Source of the DNA: Cryobacterium gelidum
GTDB taxonomy: Bacteria; Actinomycetota; Actinomycetes; Actinomycetales; Microbacteriaceae
Assembly (NCBI RefSeq): GCF_004403985.1
Contig: NZ_SOHL01000015.1
Span: 186,001 to 250,000, forward strand
Direction: 5' to 3'
DNA length: 64,000 nt
A program made the position numbers and the translations under genes. Shown here in pieces: positions 27,355 through 35,554 of this stretch. The notes beneath the pieces are model-generated. The model saw nothing but the letters and a program-made list of their open reading frames with translations, had not been told where the DNA came from and made no database searches. The number at the start of each line of letters is the position of its first letter. Within the stretch, counting starts at the first letter, position 1.

Positions 27355-27497
27355 TTATTCACACCCGCTTGTGTGACTAAAATACCTGATCAGCAGCGTT
27401 TTATTCACTTTCATTTGATGTTTATCCACAGCCGAGTGCACAGGTTCTGCACAATCTTCGCGGCGTTTCGCGCAGCTTCTCCACAGAGTTATCCACA
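27355..27497 (+). promoter_or_regulatory. Cluster of DnaA boxes upstream of dnaB
   Basis: Five boxes in the same orientation: TTATTCACA 27355-27363, TTATTCACT 27401-27409, TTATCCACA 27422-27430, TTCTCCACA 27477-27485 and TTATCCACA 27489-27497. Two are exact to TTATCCACA and one more fits TTATNCACA. The region is the 457-bp interval between rplI and dnaB, well away from the origin, and otherwise holds only the terminator and the dnaB promoter. Confidence 0.75.
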
Positions 27498-27629
27498 GGG
27501 TGGTTTGTGGCGGGTGCTACCGGCTCCCTAGGGTGATGCAGTACCCGCATCTCGCACAGGCTGGTGCGTTACGTCCCGTGTCGGTGGTTCTTGATACACC
27601 TAGTAGCACGCCAGAGAAAGAGGTGCCGA

Positions 27630-29066
27630 GTGTCGATCGCTCACCTGGGCCTAGCCCATCAGCCAGCGTCACCCGAATATGGTTCCCCGGCGCGCGGCGG
27701 CGCGCTCGATCAGAACCGGGGCGAGCGGCCCGCTGAAGCCTGGAAGGCGGAGCGAGCCCTCCCGCACGACCTCCTGGCCGAGCAGAGCGCTCTCGGTGGA
27801 ATGATGCTCAGCAAAGACGCCGTCGCCGATGTCGTGGAGACCGTGCGCGGCGGCGACTTCTATATCCCCAAGCACGAAATTATCTTCGACGCGATTCTTT
27901 CGCTCTACGCCCAGGGCGAGCCCACAGACGTCATCACGGTCACCGATGAGCTCATCAAGGTCGGTGAACTCTCACGGGCCGGCGGCGCCGACTACCTGCA
28001 CACCCTGACCAGCCTCGTGCCCACTGCTGCCAACGCAGGTTTCTACTCGACCATCGTGGCCGAACGCGCTCTGCTGCGCCGCCTGGTCGAGGCTGGCACG
28101 CGCATCGCCCAGATGGGCTACGCGGGCGAAGGCGAGGTGCTCGACCTCGTGAACACGGCCCAGGCCGAGATCTACTCCGTCACGGGTGGCACGGAAACCG
28201 AAGACTACGTTCCGCTCACCGATGCCGTAACGGCGGCCATCGAAGAGATTGAAGCCGCCAAGCTCAAGGACGGCCAGATGAGCGGCGTCCCGACGGGCTT
28301 TGCCGACCTCGACGAACTCACCAACGGGTTCCATGGCGGCCAACTCATCATCGTCGCGGCTCGCCCGGCACTGGGTAAGTCCACGCTCGCCCTCGACTTT
28401 GCTCGTTCGGCATCCATTCATCACAACATGCCGAGCATCTTCTTCTCGCTCGAAATGGGGCGAAGTGAAATTGCGATGCGCCTGCTCGCGGCGGAGGCAT
28501 CGGTTCCTTTGCAGAGTATGCGCAAGGGCACCGTCGAGGCCCGTGACTGGACGACGATTGCCGCCACGCGCGGCCGTATCAACGATGCCCCGCTCTACAT
28601 CGACGACAGTCCGAACATGACCCTGGTGGAGATTCGCGCGAAGTGCCGTCGGCTCAAGCAGCGCGTCGGGCTTAAAATGGTCATCATCGACTACCTCCAG
28701 CTCATGACCAGCGGTAAAAAGGTCGAGTCACGCCAGCAGGAGGTCAGCGAGTTCTCCCGGGCCCTCAAGCTGCTCGCCAAGGAACTGCAGGTTCCCGTGA
28801 TTGCGCTCTCGCAGCTCAACCGTGGCCCGGAGCAGCGCGCTGACAAGATGCCGGCGATCAGCGACCTTCGTGAGTCGGGATCGCTCGAGCAGGACGCCGA
28901 CATGGTCATCCTGCTGCACCGCGAGAGCGCGTATGAGAAAGACAACCCGCGGGCCGGTGAGGCGGACCTCATCGTGGCCAAGCACCGTAACGGCCCTACT
29001 CGCACGGTCACGGTTGCCTTCCACGGCCACTACTCCCGCTTCGCCGATATGGTGGCCGGCGGGTAA
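27630..29066 (+). CDS. dnaB: Replicative DNA helicase DnaB
   Basis: Hexameric 5'-3' helicase at the replication fork. The GTG at 27630, preceded by AAAGAGG, gives 478 residues. Residues 1-40 are variable, the N-terminal domain starts at PHDLLAEQSALGGMML and the RecA-like domain has Walker A ARPALGKST at 244-252. Walker B lies in MVIIDYLQLMT. ISDLRESGSLEQDADMVILLHR is intact and uninterrupted, so there is no intein, unlike several mycobacterial dnaB genes. The upstream DnaA boxes suggest regulation by the initiator. Confidence 0.97.
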   Translation: MSIAHLGLAHQPASPEYGSPARGGALDQNRGERPAEAWKAERALPHDLLAEQSALGGMMLSKDAVADVVETVRGGDFYIPKHEIIFDAILSLYAQGEPTDVITVTDELIKVGELSRAGGADYLHTLTSLVPTAANAGFYSTIVAERALLRRLVEAGTRIAQMGYAGEGEVLDLVNTAQAEIYSVTGGTETEDYVPLTDAVTAAIEEIEAAKLKDGQMSGVPTGFADLDELTNGFHGGQLIIVAARPALGKSTLALDFARSASIHHNMPSIFFSLEMGRSEIAMRLLAAEASVPLQSMRKGTVEARDWTTIAATRGRINDAPLYIDDSPNMTLVEIRAKCRRLKQRVGLKMVIIDYLQLMTSGKKVESRQQEVSEFSRALKLLAKELQVPVIALSQLNRGPEQRADKMPAISDLRESGSLEQDADMVILLHRESAYEKDNPRAGEADLIVAKHRNGPTRTVTVAFHGHYSRFADMVAGG

Positions 29067-29161
29067 CTCGCTCAGGGGGTGCGTGCAGGCGGCTCGCAGT
29101 TGCGCCGTCGAGTCGCCGCGTAGACTGGAACTGACAAATTTTGCAACGAAAGAGGTCGTGC

Positions 29162-29782
29162 GTGGCGAACGCCCAGGCACCATCAAACGTCGGACCCCGT
29201 TACTGGACCGTGCTCGTCGGGCGCGCCCTGATCGCGGTCATTCCCGCCGTGATCATCACGTTCAACCGGGAGCACTCCGCCCAGCTGGGCTTGGTCGTGT
29301 TCGGCGCATTCGCCCTGGCGAGCGGCCTGCTGCTCATTCTGACCGGCCCGCGCACCCTGACCGTTGCGACCGACCGCAGCCTGTTCCTCATACACGGCGT
29401 CGTGAGCATGATCGCTGGCGTGCTGGCCCTTGCTGTCCACACCGGTGGCCACGGGTTCTTTCTCCTCATCGTGAGCGTCTGGGGAGCCGTCACCGGTTTT
29501 CTCGAAATCTATGCCGGCATCCGGGTGCGTAAACGCCCCCTGCCGGCCAAAGACTGGCTGTTCACTGGCATCGGCGGTGCGCTCCTCGCCCTGCTCTTTC
29601 TGCTGCTTCCGCCCAACCCGGTTGTCTCGGTCGGATTATTCGGTGCCTACCTGGTCTTTCTCGCTGTTTTCCTGCCCATTGCCGGGCTCTCCCTCAAGTG
29701 GGATGCACCCCGACAGCACCGCACCGCACCCGCGAACACGGCACCCGCGAACACCGCACCCAATGATTCGGATTCCCTGTGA
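29162..29782 (+). CDS. HdeD/DUF308-like multi-pass membrane protein
   Basis: 206 residues from GTG 29162 (AGAGG seven bases upstream). About six hydrophobic helices occur in three pairs (for example VIPAVIITFN, GLVVFGAFALASGLLLILTG and VVSMIAGVLALAVHTGG), the pattern of the DUF308/HdeD family. The last 25 residues are hydrophilic with a repeated APANT from duplicated DNA at about 29729-29760. Role unknown; it is translationally coupled to the next membrane protein. Confidence 0.7.
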   Translation: MANAQAPSNVGPRYWTVLVGRALIAVIPAVIITFNREHSAQLGLVVFGAFALASGLLLILTGPRTLTVATDRSLFLIHGVVSMIAGVLALAVHTGGHGFFLLIVSVWGAVTGFLEIYAGIRVRKRPLPAKDWLFTGIGGALLALLFLLLPPNPVVSVGLFGAYLVFLAVFLPIAGLSLKWDAPRQHRTAPANTAPANTAPNDSDSL

Positions 29783-30048
29783 TCAAAAAGACTCCTGGTA
29801 CCCCCAACTCGGCACACCAGCCCAGCCGATCCGATCGGTTGAAGCCGGCCGAATTGGTCGCCATCTCCGGCGCGATGGCCCTGTTCGTCGGAGTGACCAT
29901 TCTTCTCACGACACGCGAAGTCATGCTCTCGGTCATTGGGCTCGGGGTGACGTTTATCGTGGCGCTGGTGGTGATTGCGATGCTCGTGCTCGGCATGAAG
30001 CCGAACGCGTCGGAGCAGTCTGACCTGGACGAGCAGAACGGCCACTAG
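29779..30048 (+). CDS. Small two-helix membrane protein
   Basis: 89 residues from a GTG whose TGA overlaps the upstream stop (GTGA). A hydrophilic N-terminus of about 24 residues is followed by two transmembrane helices (LVAISGAMALFVGVTILLTT and LSVIGLGVTFIVALVVIAML), and an acidic C-tail. I do not recognise a family. Coupling to the HdeD-like gene suggests a shared role in the membrane. A weak GGGCACC/GGGTGCCC stem follows at 30069-30100. Confidence 0.7.
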   Translation: MIKKTPGTPNSAHQPSRSDRLKPAELVAISGAMALFVGVTILLTTREVMLSVIGLGVTFIVALVVIAMLVLGMKPNASEQSDLDEQNGH

Positions 30049-30108
30049 CTCACGCTTGAACGTCACAGGGGCACCGACGTCGATCGTGATGAGGGTGCCC
30101 ATGTGACT

Positions 30109-30201
30109 GTGGCGACGGACTAGGTCAAGTAGTCAGTGATTGTGACGACAGACTAGGTCAAGTAGTCAGTGATTGTGACGACGGATTAGGTCAAGTAGTC
30201 A
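30109..30201. repeat. 33-bp tandem repeat at the 3' end of purB
   Basis: TAGGTCAAGTAGTCA recurs at 30121, 30154 and 30187 (period 33), with the intervening GTGATTGTGACGAC segments also conserved. The right-hand copy contains the last codons and stop of purB; the other two are downstream copies. Every unit re-creates the codons for Asp-Tyr-Leu-Thr followed by a stop. Confidence 0.9.
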
Positions 30202-31568
30202 ACCAGCGGGTCGGCGAGGCCGACATAGCTCGCCGGGGTCAGGGCCAGGAGCCTGGTCTTGGCGGCGTCTCCAATGTCGAGTCCGGAGACGAAAGCTGCC
30301 AGGTCGGCGCTCGTGATGCGTTTGCCGCGGGTCAGGTCCTTGAGCAGCGCGTAGGGATCCGCGATGCTCGAGCGCCCGGCCGAGACTTCGGCGCGAATCA
30401 CAGTCTGAATCGCCTCTCCCAGAATCTCCCAATTCGAGTCGAGGTCGTGCGCGAGCAGGGCGCGGTCGATGTCGATCTCGCCGAGGCCGCGCAGCATGTT
30501 ATCGAGCGCGAGCAGCGAATGCCCGAAACCGACGCCGATGTTGCGCTGGGTGGTGGAGTCGGTGAGGTCGCGCTGCAGACGACTGGTCACGAGAGTGGCA
30601 GCGAGCGAGTCCAGGATGGCGCAGGACAGTTCGAGGTTCGCCTCGGCGTTCTCGAAGCGAATCGGGTTGATTTTATGCGGCATGGTGGAGGAGCCGGTGG
30701 CGCCGACCTGGGGAATCTGGCGAAAATAGCCGATAGAAATGTAGGTCCAGATGTCGGTGGCCAGATTGTGCAGAATGCGGTTCGCGTGTGAGGCGCGGGA
30801 ATACAGCTCCGCCTGCCAGTCGTGCGATTCGATCTGCGTGGTGAGTGGGTTCCAGCCGAGGCCGAGACCCTCGACGAACTCGCGCGAGACCGTGGGCCAG
30901 TCGACGGACGGATCGGCGGCCACGTGGGCGGCGAACGTGCCGGTGGCACCGCTGAACTTGCCCAGGTATTCACCGGCATCGATCTGCCGCGCGATGCGCT
31001 CGAGGCGGTAGGCGAACACGGCGAGTTCTTTACCCATGGTCGTCGGTGTCGCGGGTTGTCCGTGGGTGCGGGCGAGCATCGCATCCGCTCGAAATTCCAA
31101 CGCACTGCTGCGCACTGCCTCGATGACCAGGCGTAGCTTCGGCAGCCAGACGTTTTGCACGGCGTCGCGCACGGTCAGGGCATACGAGAGGTTGTTGATG
31201 TCTTCGCTGGTCGCGGCGAAGTGGGTGAGTTCGCTGATGTGGTCGAGGTCGAGCGCGTTGAGGCGCCGGCGCACGAGGTACTCAACGGCCTTCACGTCGT
31301 GGCGGGTGGTGGCCTCGAGCTCGGCCAGTTCGTCGATCTCAGCCTGGCCAAAGTTCGTCACCAGGCCGCGCAGAGCGAGCTTCTGCTCGGAAGCGAGGGG
31401 GGCGGAACCGAACAGGCTGCGGTCGGTGAGGGTGATCAGCCACTCCACCTCCACGCGCACACGAGCGCGGTTGAGCCCGGCCTCGGACAGGTATTCGCCC
31501 AGATCAGAAACGGCGGCTCGGTAGCGGCCGTCTAGCGGACTCAGAACCTGTACGGGTAGGTGACTCAT
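30186..31568 (-). CDS. purB: Adenylosuccinate lyase
   Basis: Fumarase-superfamily enzyme acting twice in purine synthesis (SAICAR to AICAR, adenylosuccinate to AMP). The 460 residues include the E. coli-type N-terminus SPLDGRYRAAVSDLGEYLSEAGL, the conserved TSEDINNLSYAL and the signature GSSTMPHKINPIRFEN. The length and sequence style are those of the longer PurB group. The 3' terminus lies in a 33-bp tandem repeat. The start overlaps the phosphatase gene upstream by four bases. Confidence 0.97.
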   Translation of the reverse strand: MSHLPVQVLSPLDGRYRAAVSDLGEYLSEAGLNRARVRVEVEWLITLTDRSLFGSAPLASEQKLALRGLVTNFGQAEIDELAELEATTRHDVKAVEYLVRRRLNALDLDHISELTHFAATSEDINNLSYALTVRDAVQNVWLPKLRLVIEAVRSSALEFRADAMLARTHGQPATPTTMGKELAVFAYRLERIARQIDAGEYLGKFSGATGTFAAHVAADPSVDWPTVSREFVEGLGLGWNPLTTQIESHDWQAELYSRASHANRILHNLATDIWTYISIGYFRQIPQVGATGSSTMPHKINPIRFENAEANLELSCAILDSLAATLVTSRLQRDLTDSTTQRNIGVGFGHSLLALDNMLRGLGEIDIDRALLAHDLDSNWEILGEAIQTVIRAEVSAGRSSIADPYALLKDLTRGKRITSADLAAFVSGLDIGDAAKTRLLALTPASYVGLADPLVDYLT

Positions 31569-32092
31569 CGGACTCCCTGTCGAATTGCGGGTGCAAGTTG
31601 TTTCACAAGTGCGTGGCTTGCCCTCTCAATCATGCCTAAAACGGCGTCAAACAACGCATCGTCTGAATAGTAAGGATCAGGCACGTCGAACAGGCCGGCC
31701 TGCTCGGCGTCAAAGCTCAGCAACAGGCACACCTTGGTGCGATCGCGATCCTCGAGTGCCCAGTTGCGCAAAATGCGCTCCTGACTGCGGTCGAGAACTA
31801 CGACGAGGTCGTATTCGGCGAACCAGAGCGGATCAAACTGGCGGGCCCGATGGTGACTGCCGTCGTAGCCGCGCTTGGCCAGGGCCGTGATCGTTCGGTC
31901 GTCGGCCTGCTCACCCACATGCCAGTCTCCGGTGCCGGCCGAGCTGGTGGCAATGAGACGCCCGAGTCCGAGCTTCGTGACGTGGTCACGCAGTACGACC
32001 TCGGCCATAGGCGATCGACAGATGTTTCCGGTGCAGACGAAAATGATTCGAAACGGCGTCGACTCATCGGGGGTGAGTGACGCGAAGGGCAT
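31565..32092 (-). CDS. Low-molecular-weight protein tyrosine phosphatase
   Basis: Cytosolic phosphatase; the P-loop VCTGNICRSP has nucleophile C20 and R26, and the general acid is D139 in FDVPDPYY (numbering from ATG 32092, 175 residues). The N-terminus before FRIIFVC is variable, and an in-frame ATG at 32101 is an alternative start; neither has an ideally spaced ribosome binding site. It is coupled to purB by an ATGA overlap. Substrates unknown; some actinobacterial members are secreted or control capsule enzymes, but no such partner is visible here. Confidence 0.9.
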   Translation of the reverse strand: MPFASLTPDESTPFRIIFVCTGNICRSPMAEVVLRDHVTKLGLGRLIATSSAGTGDWHVGEQADDRTITALAKRGYDGSHHRARQFDPLWFAEYDLVVVLDRSQERILRNWALEDRDRTKVCLLLSFDAEQAGLFDVPDPYYSDDALFDAVLGMIERASHALVKQLAPAIRQGVR

Positions 32093-32219
32093 GCCTCCCA
32101 TTGTGGAGCAGATTCGCCTTCTCCACACGCCCAGTATTCAGTGTCTCTACACCGAGTGCGCCCCGACTGACCGAGCGAGCGGCTGATTCTGTGAGGATCG
32201 GCCATGACCAGGAGGAGTC

Positions 32220-32510
32220 ATGGACGGTGTGGAGGTATCGCCGTACGGTCAGGATCGCGCTGAACGCCTGGCGATGCTGCGTAGTCAGCGCAGTCTGCTG
32301 CTCACCCTGTGCGCCGAGATCACCGCGATGCGTCGACGGCTGGCCGATCTTGACCCCAGCGAGTCCTGGACCTCCCAATCTCAGCGAGCGTATCTCCTGT
32401 GCGTGACTGACGTGGTGGAACAGGTGGATCTCGTTCTTCACTATCTGAACGAAGCGCTCCACAGCGTGCGCCTGCAAATTTATGACGCGGAGACCCTGTG
32501 TCGAGCCTGA
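32220..32510 (+). CDS. Small helical WXG100-like protein
   Basis: 96 residues, almost entirely helical, with no signal peptide. The sequence MLRSQRSLLLTLCAEITAMR forms a first helix. ESWTSQSQRAYLLC marks a turn at W50 and a second helix VVEQVDLVLHYLNEAL follows; this hairpin layout and length resemble WXG100 proteins, though the third motif residue is Ser instead of Gly. GGAGG precedes the ATG. It overlaps by 13 bases the hydrolase gene that follows. The WXG assignment is an inference. Confidence 0.6.
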   Translation: MDGVEVSPYGQDRAERLAMLRSQRSLLLTLCAEITAMRRRLADLDPSESWTSQSQRAYLLCVTDVVEQVDLVLHYLNEALHSVRLQIYDAETLCRA

Positions 32511-33937
32511 ACGATGGCAGAACCCGGGGTGAACTGGTCATCTCCGTGGGCGGAACGACCATTGTCGCAACCGAAGTCTTGTTGGTTCAATCTCAATTCC
32601 TTTTCTCCATGCACAACGAGGCGATGAACTGGAATACCCGAGCGAATCGGATTCGGCAGATGGACCCGGCGGCCGCGTTTTCGTGGTTCGGGCCAGATCC
32701 CTCGCCGGATCTTTTTCACGCCGCGGTGGTGCTCGATCGCCTTCAGCACAGTTGCCAGAATTTGGCGCAGTGCCTCGTGGCGGCGGCCGAGCGGTACGGC
32801 TACGCGGAGCGGGTTGCGCAGCAGATGGCGCTGACCCACGGCGCACAGCTGGGCCATGATCTCGGCCAGTTCCTGAGATCTGCGCTGATTTTCGGGGCCG
32901 GTACTCCGCTCGGCGCGGCGCTTCCGGGACTGTTCGTGGCGGGACTGCTCGGAAAATCGACCGGCGGTTCTGCCGACGGGGTTGCGATCGACCCGCGCCT
33001 GCTCACAAACCCGTCTCTGGTCTCCCTCGTGCGGGTTGCGGTCTCGTCGCTGGATGATGTAGGCGCTGGTCTGGCAGGGATGCCGCGGTCTGTCGGCGTG
33101 ATGTTCGGCGATGAGGGCCTGGGGGTGATCGGCGTCTCGAGCACTGCCGTCGGTCTGCTGGCCGCGGCGCGCAGCGGAGGCCTGTTCAAGGAGGGCCCGG
33201 TGAACGTAGCAGCGGTGGGAGCGTCGGCGCACGCCACACCACCGACAGGTGCCGGCGATTTAGCGGAGAGAATTCCGAAAGCCGTCGCCGGGCAGCCGCA
33301 GGTGCGCATCGAGAAGTACGGTACCTCTGAGCATCCATCCTGGGCGGTGTATGTCGGTGGAACGGTCGATTGGAACGCCGTCGCCACGACGGAGCCGTGG
33401 GACCTTACCGCCAATGTGACGGCGATCGCGAAGCAGAACGCTGGCTCCTTCTCGGCCGTCATCGACGCCATGAAAGCGGCCGGAATTGCTCCGTCCGACC
33501 CGGTTGTCGTTGCCGGCCATTCCCAGGGTGGCCTGGTCGCCACCCAAGTTGCCGCCTACAACCGGTTCAATGTGCAGGCAGTCGCGACGTTCGGGGCGCC
33601 TGAATCGCGTGTTCCCGTGCCGCAAGGCGTGGCCACCCTCACCGTTGAACACACCGACGATGTGGTCACCGCGCTCGGCGGAGCGAGTCTGGTCGACTCC
33701 GACGACCGTGTGACCGTGCGCCGCGAGGTATTCGCTGCGATGGCACCACCGGTTGGAGAGACTTTGCCAGCTCACCACCTCGACCGCTACCGCGAGACGG
33801 CGCTGCTCATCGACACCTCTCCGGAGACGAACCTGCAGGAATTTCGGGACACCGTGACGGGCGTTCTCGGGAGCGATCCGGGGGAGGCTGTCCTGTGGCG
33901 GGGCATCCGCTTGCCGCCAGGACCGTCGTCGCAGTAG
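32498..33937 (+). CDS. Lipase-like alpha/beta hydrolase with helical N-terminus
   Basis: 479 residues. The C-terminal half has the nucleophile elbow AGHSQGG (S342), a following TFGAPESRVP, a likely acid in EHTDDV (D387/D388) and histidines at 426-427 (PAHHLD), typical of class-3-lipase-type folds. The N-terminal 150 residues are helical, with QSQFLFSMHNEAMNWNTRAN, and a glycine-rich hydrophobic stretch at about 132-152. There is no signal peptide. The overlap with the small helical gene suggests they are made together; export by an ESX/T7SS-like route is possible but no secretion gene is in the window. Confidence 0.7.
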   Translation: MSSLNDGRTRGELVISVGGTTIVATEVLLVQSQFLFSMHNEAMNWNTRANRIRQMDPAAAFSWFGPDPSPDLFHAAVVLDRLQHSCQNLAQCLVAAAERYGYAERVAQQMALTHGAQLGHDLGQFLRSALIFGAGTPLGAALPGLFVAGLLGKSTGGSADGVAIDPRLLTNPSLVSLVRVAVSSLDDVGAGLAGMPRSVGVMFGDEGLGVIGVSSTAVGLLAAARSGGLFKEGPVNVAAVGASAHATPPTGAGDLAERIPKAVAGQPQVRIEKYGTSEHPSWAVYVGGTVDWNAVATTEPWDLTANVTAIAKQNAGSFSAVIDAMKAAGIAPSDPVVVAGHSQGGLVATQVAAYNRFNVQAVATFGAPESRVPVPQGVATLTVEHTDDVVTALGGASLVDSDDRVTVRREVFAAMAPPVGETLPAHHLDRYRETALLIDTSPETNLQEFRDTVTGVLGSDPGEAVLWRGIRLPPGPSSQ

Positions 33938-33962
33938 ATGCGGGCTTCGAGTCGTGGCCGGT

Positions 33963-34355
33963 TCAGTCGCGCGCGGTGACCGGGCGCAAAATCAGGCCGA
34001 GCAGCCAGGAGATGATGCCGAGCACCAGGGCGCCGAGCACCCCCCACCAGAAGCTGTCGACGACCAGTCCGAAGCCCAGAAATCCGGAAATCCAACCCAC
34101 GAGCAGCAGCAGCACGCCGTTGACGATCAGCGCAAACAGGCCGAGCGTCAAAACATAGAGCGGAAAAGCGACGACGCGCAGCACACCACCGATGACGGTG
34201 TTCACGAACCCGAAGATGAGCGCGATGAGGAGATAGGTGATGACGCTGGCACCCGCGTCCGGGGCGAAGGGGATGACGTGCACCCCGGTCACGAGCAGGG
34301 TGGTGAACCACAGAGCCACCGCGTTGACGATCAGCTTGATCAGGAATCTGGCCAT
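33963..34355 (-). CDS. Phage-holin-4-like (superfamily IV) membrane protein
   Basis: 130 residues with four hydrophobic helices (FLIKLIVNAVALWFTTLLV, ITYLLIALIFGFVNTVIGG and so on) and the block RVVAFPLYVLTLGLFALIVN that characterises the chromosomal Phage_holin_4_2 family (PF04020-type). Start ATG 34355 has GGGGAC upstream. Despite the name, such genes are widespread single chromosomal genes with unknown role and no phage context here. It is convergent with the hydrolase gene. Confidence 0.85.
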   Translation of the reverse strand: MARFLIKLIVNAVALWFTTLLVTGVHVIPFAPDAGASVITYLLIALIFGFVNTVIGGVLRVVAFPLYVLTLGLFALIVNGVLLLLVGWISGFLGFGLVVDSFWWGVLGALVLGIISWLLGLILRPVTARD

Positions 34356-34431
34356 GTCCCCACTATCCCACCGGCGCACGTCTGGCGAAAGCCAGGGCAC
34401 GTTCATTCGCCATTGCGAATATGCCCGGGCG

Positions 34432-34437
34432 TAGACT
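34432..34437 (+). promoter_or_regulatory. -10 element of hisC
   Basis: TAGACT ends six bases before the GTG at 34444, with no ribosome binding site between; leaderless start predicted. Confidence 0.6.
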
Positions 34438-34443
34438 CACCGA

Positions 34444-35550
34444 GTGAGCCTCTTAGACCGACCTTCAGTTCGCCTGCGCCCGGAGATCATTGCCCTTCCG
34501 GCCTATCGGCAGGGCCAGCCGGCCGACGCCAGTGCCTTCAAGCTCTCAAGCAATGAGAACCCGTTTGGCCCCCTGCCCGGCGTTATCGAGGCGGTCGCGG
34601 CCGAAACGGCCTACAACCGTTACCCGGATGCTTCGGCGCTCGCCCTGCGCGAACGCCTCGCCAAGAAGTTCAGCCTCGACGTCGACCAGGTGCACATCGG
34701 CTCCGGCTCGGTGGCCCTGCTGGCCCAGCTCATTCTCGCCGCAGCTGGACCCGGCGATGAAGTGCTCTACTCCTGGCGGTCGTTCGAGGCCTATCCCTCG
34801 CTCGTGACCGTCGCCGGGGCCACGAGCGTGCGGGTGGCCAATCGCGCCGATCACGGCCACGACCTCCCCGAAATGGCCGCCGCCATCGGTGACAACACCC
34901 GCGTCGTCATTGTCTGCTCGCCGAACAATCCGACCGGAACGATCGTTACGAAGGACGAATTCGAGGCCTTCATGGCCGTCGTCCCGACCGACCTGCTGGT
35001 CATTCTCGATGAGGCATACATCGAGTTCGTCACCGAAGCGGATGCCGTCAACGGCCCGCCGCTGCTCGCCCGCTACCCCAATCTGGTCGTTCTACGCACC
35101 TTCTCCAAGGCGTACGGTCTGGCGGGATTGCGTGTCGGTTATGCGCTCGGTGCGGTGGATATTCTGAATGCCGCACGATCAACGGCCATCCCGCTCTCGG
35201 TGACGGCGCAGGCCGCAGCGGCCGCTATTGCCTCGCTCAAGGCCGAGAGGGAGCTACTCGATCGGGTTCGCCTCCTCGCCACGCGTCGCGACGCGGCCTG
35301 GCAGGTGATGACCAGCCAGGGGTGGAACATCCCTGCGCCCCAGGGCAACTTTCTCTGGCTGCCCACAGGCGCCGAAACGACCAGTGTGGCCGAGGCACTC
35401 GGCACAGCCGGCCTGGTGGTGCGACCCTTCGCGGCCGAGGGTATTCGAATCTCAATCGGTGAGGAGCAGGCTGTGGCGACACTCCTACTATTGAGCGCGG
35501 ATCTTGTCGACGCCCTTCCCGCCGATCACCCGGCTCGGCAGATAGGTTAG
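34444..35550 (+). CDS. hisC: Histidinol-phosphate (or aromatic amino acid) aminotransferase
   Basis: PLP enzyme of 368 residues of the HisC family. The N-terminal [17 protein letters not shown], the central [11 protein letters not shown], and the PLP-binding K222 in [16 protein letters not shown] are intact. No other his genes are nearby, so this copy may be an orphan HisC or the aromatic Pat type; the two cannot be separated by eye. The C-terminal portion overlaps the promoter of the following dehydrogenase operon. Confidence 0.85.
   Translation: MSLLDRPSVRLRPEIIALPAYRQGQPADASAFKLSSNENPFGPLPGVIEAVAAETAYNRYPDASALALRERLAKKFSLDVDQVHIGSGSVALLAQLILAAAGPGDEVLYSWRSFEAYPSLVTVAGATSVRVANRADHGHDLPEMAAAIGDNTRVVIVCSPNNPTGTIVTKDEFEAFMAVVPTDLLVILDEAYIEFVTEADAVNGPPLLARYPNLVVLRTFSKAYGLAGLRVGYALGAVDILNAARSTAIPLSVTAQAAAAAIASLKAERELLDRVRLLATRRDAAWQVMTSQGWNIPAPQGNFLWLPTGAETTSVAEALGTAGLVVRPFAAEGIRISIGEEQAVATLLLLSADLVDALPADHPARQIG
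35543..35548 (+). promoter_or_regulatory. -10 element of the 2-oxoacid dehydrogenase operon
   Basis: TAGGTT ends six bases before GTG 35555 and its last base begins the hisC stop codon. A leaderless transcript is predicted. Confidence 0.55.
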
Positions 35551-35554
35551 TACG

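Noticed and set aside
27630..29066. Intein in dnaB
   Set aside because: Walker A and Walker B regions are continuous and the length is normal.
30109..30201. Possible CRISPR array at the purB end
   Set aside because: Units abut without variable spacers and one copy is coding; it is a plain tandem repeat.
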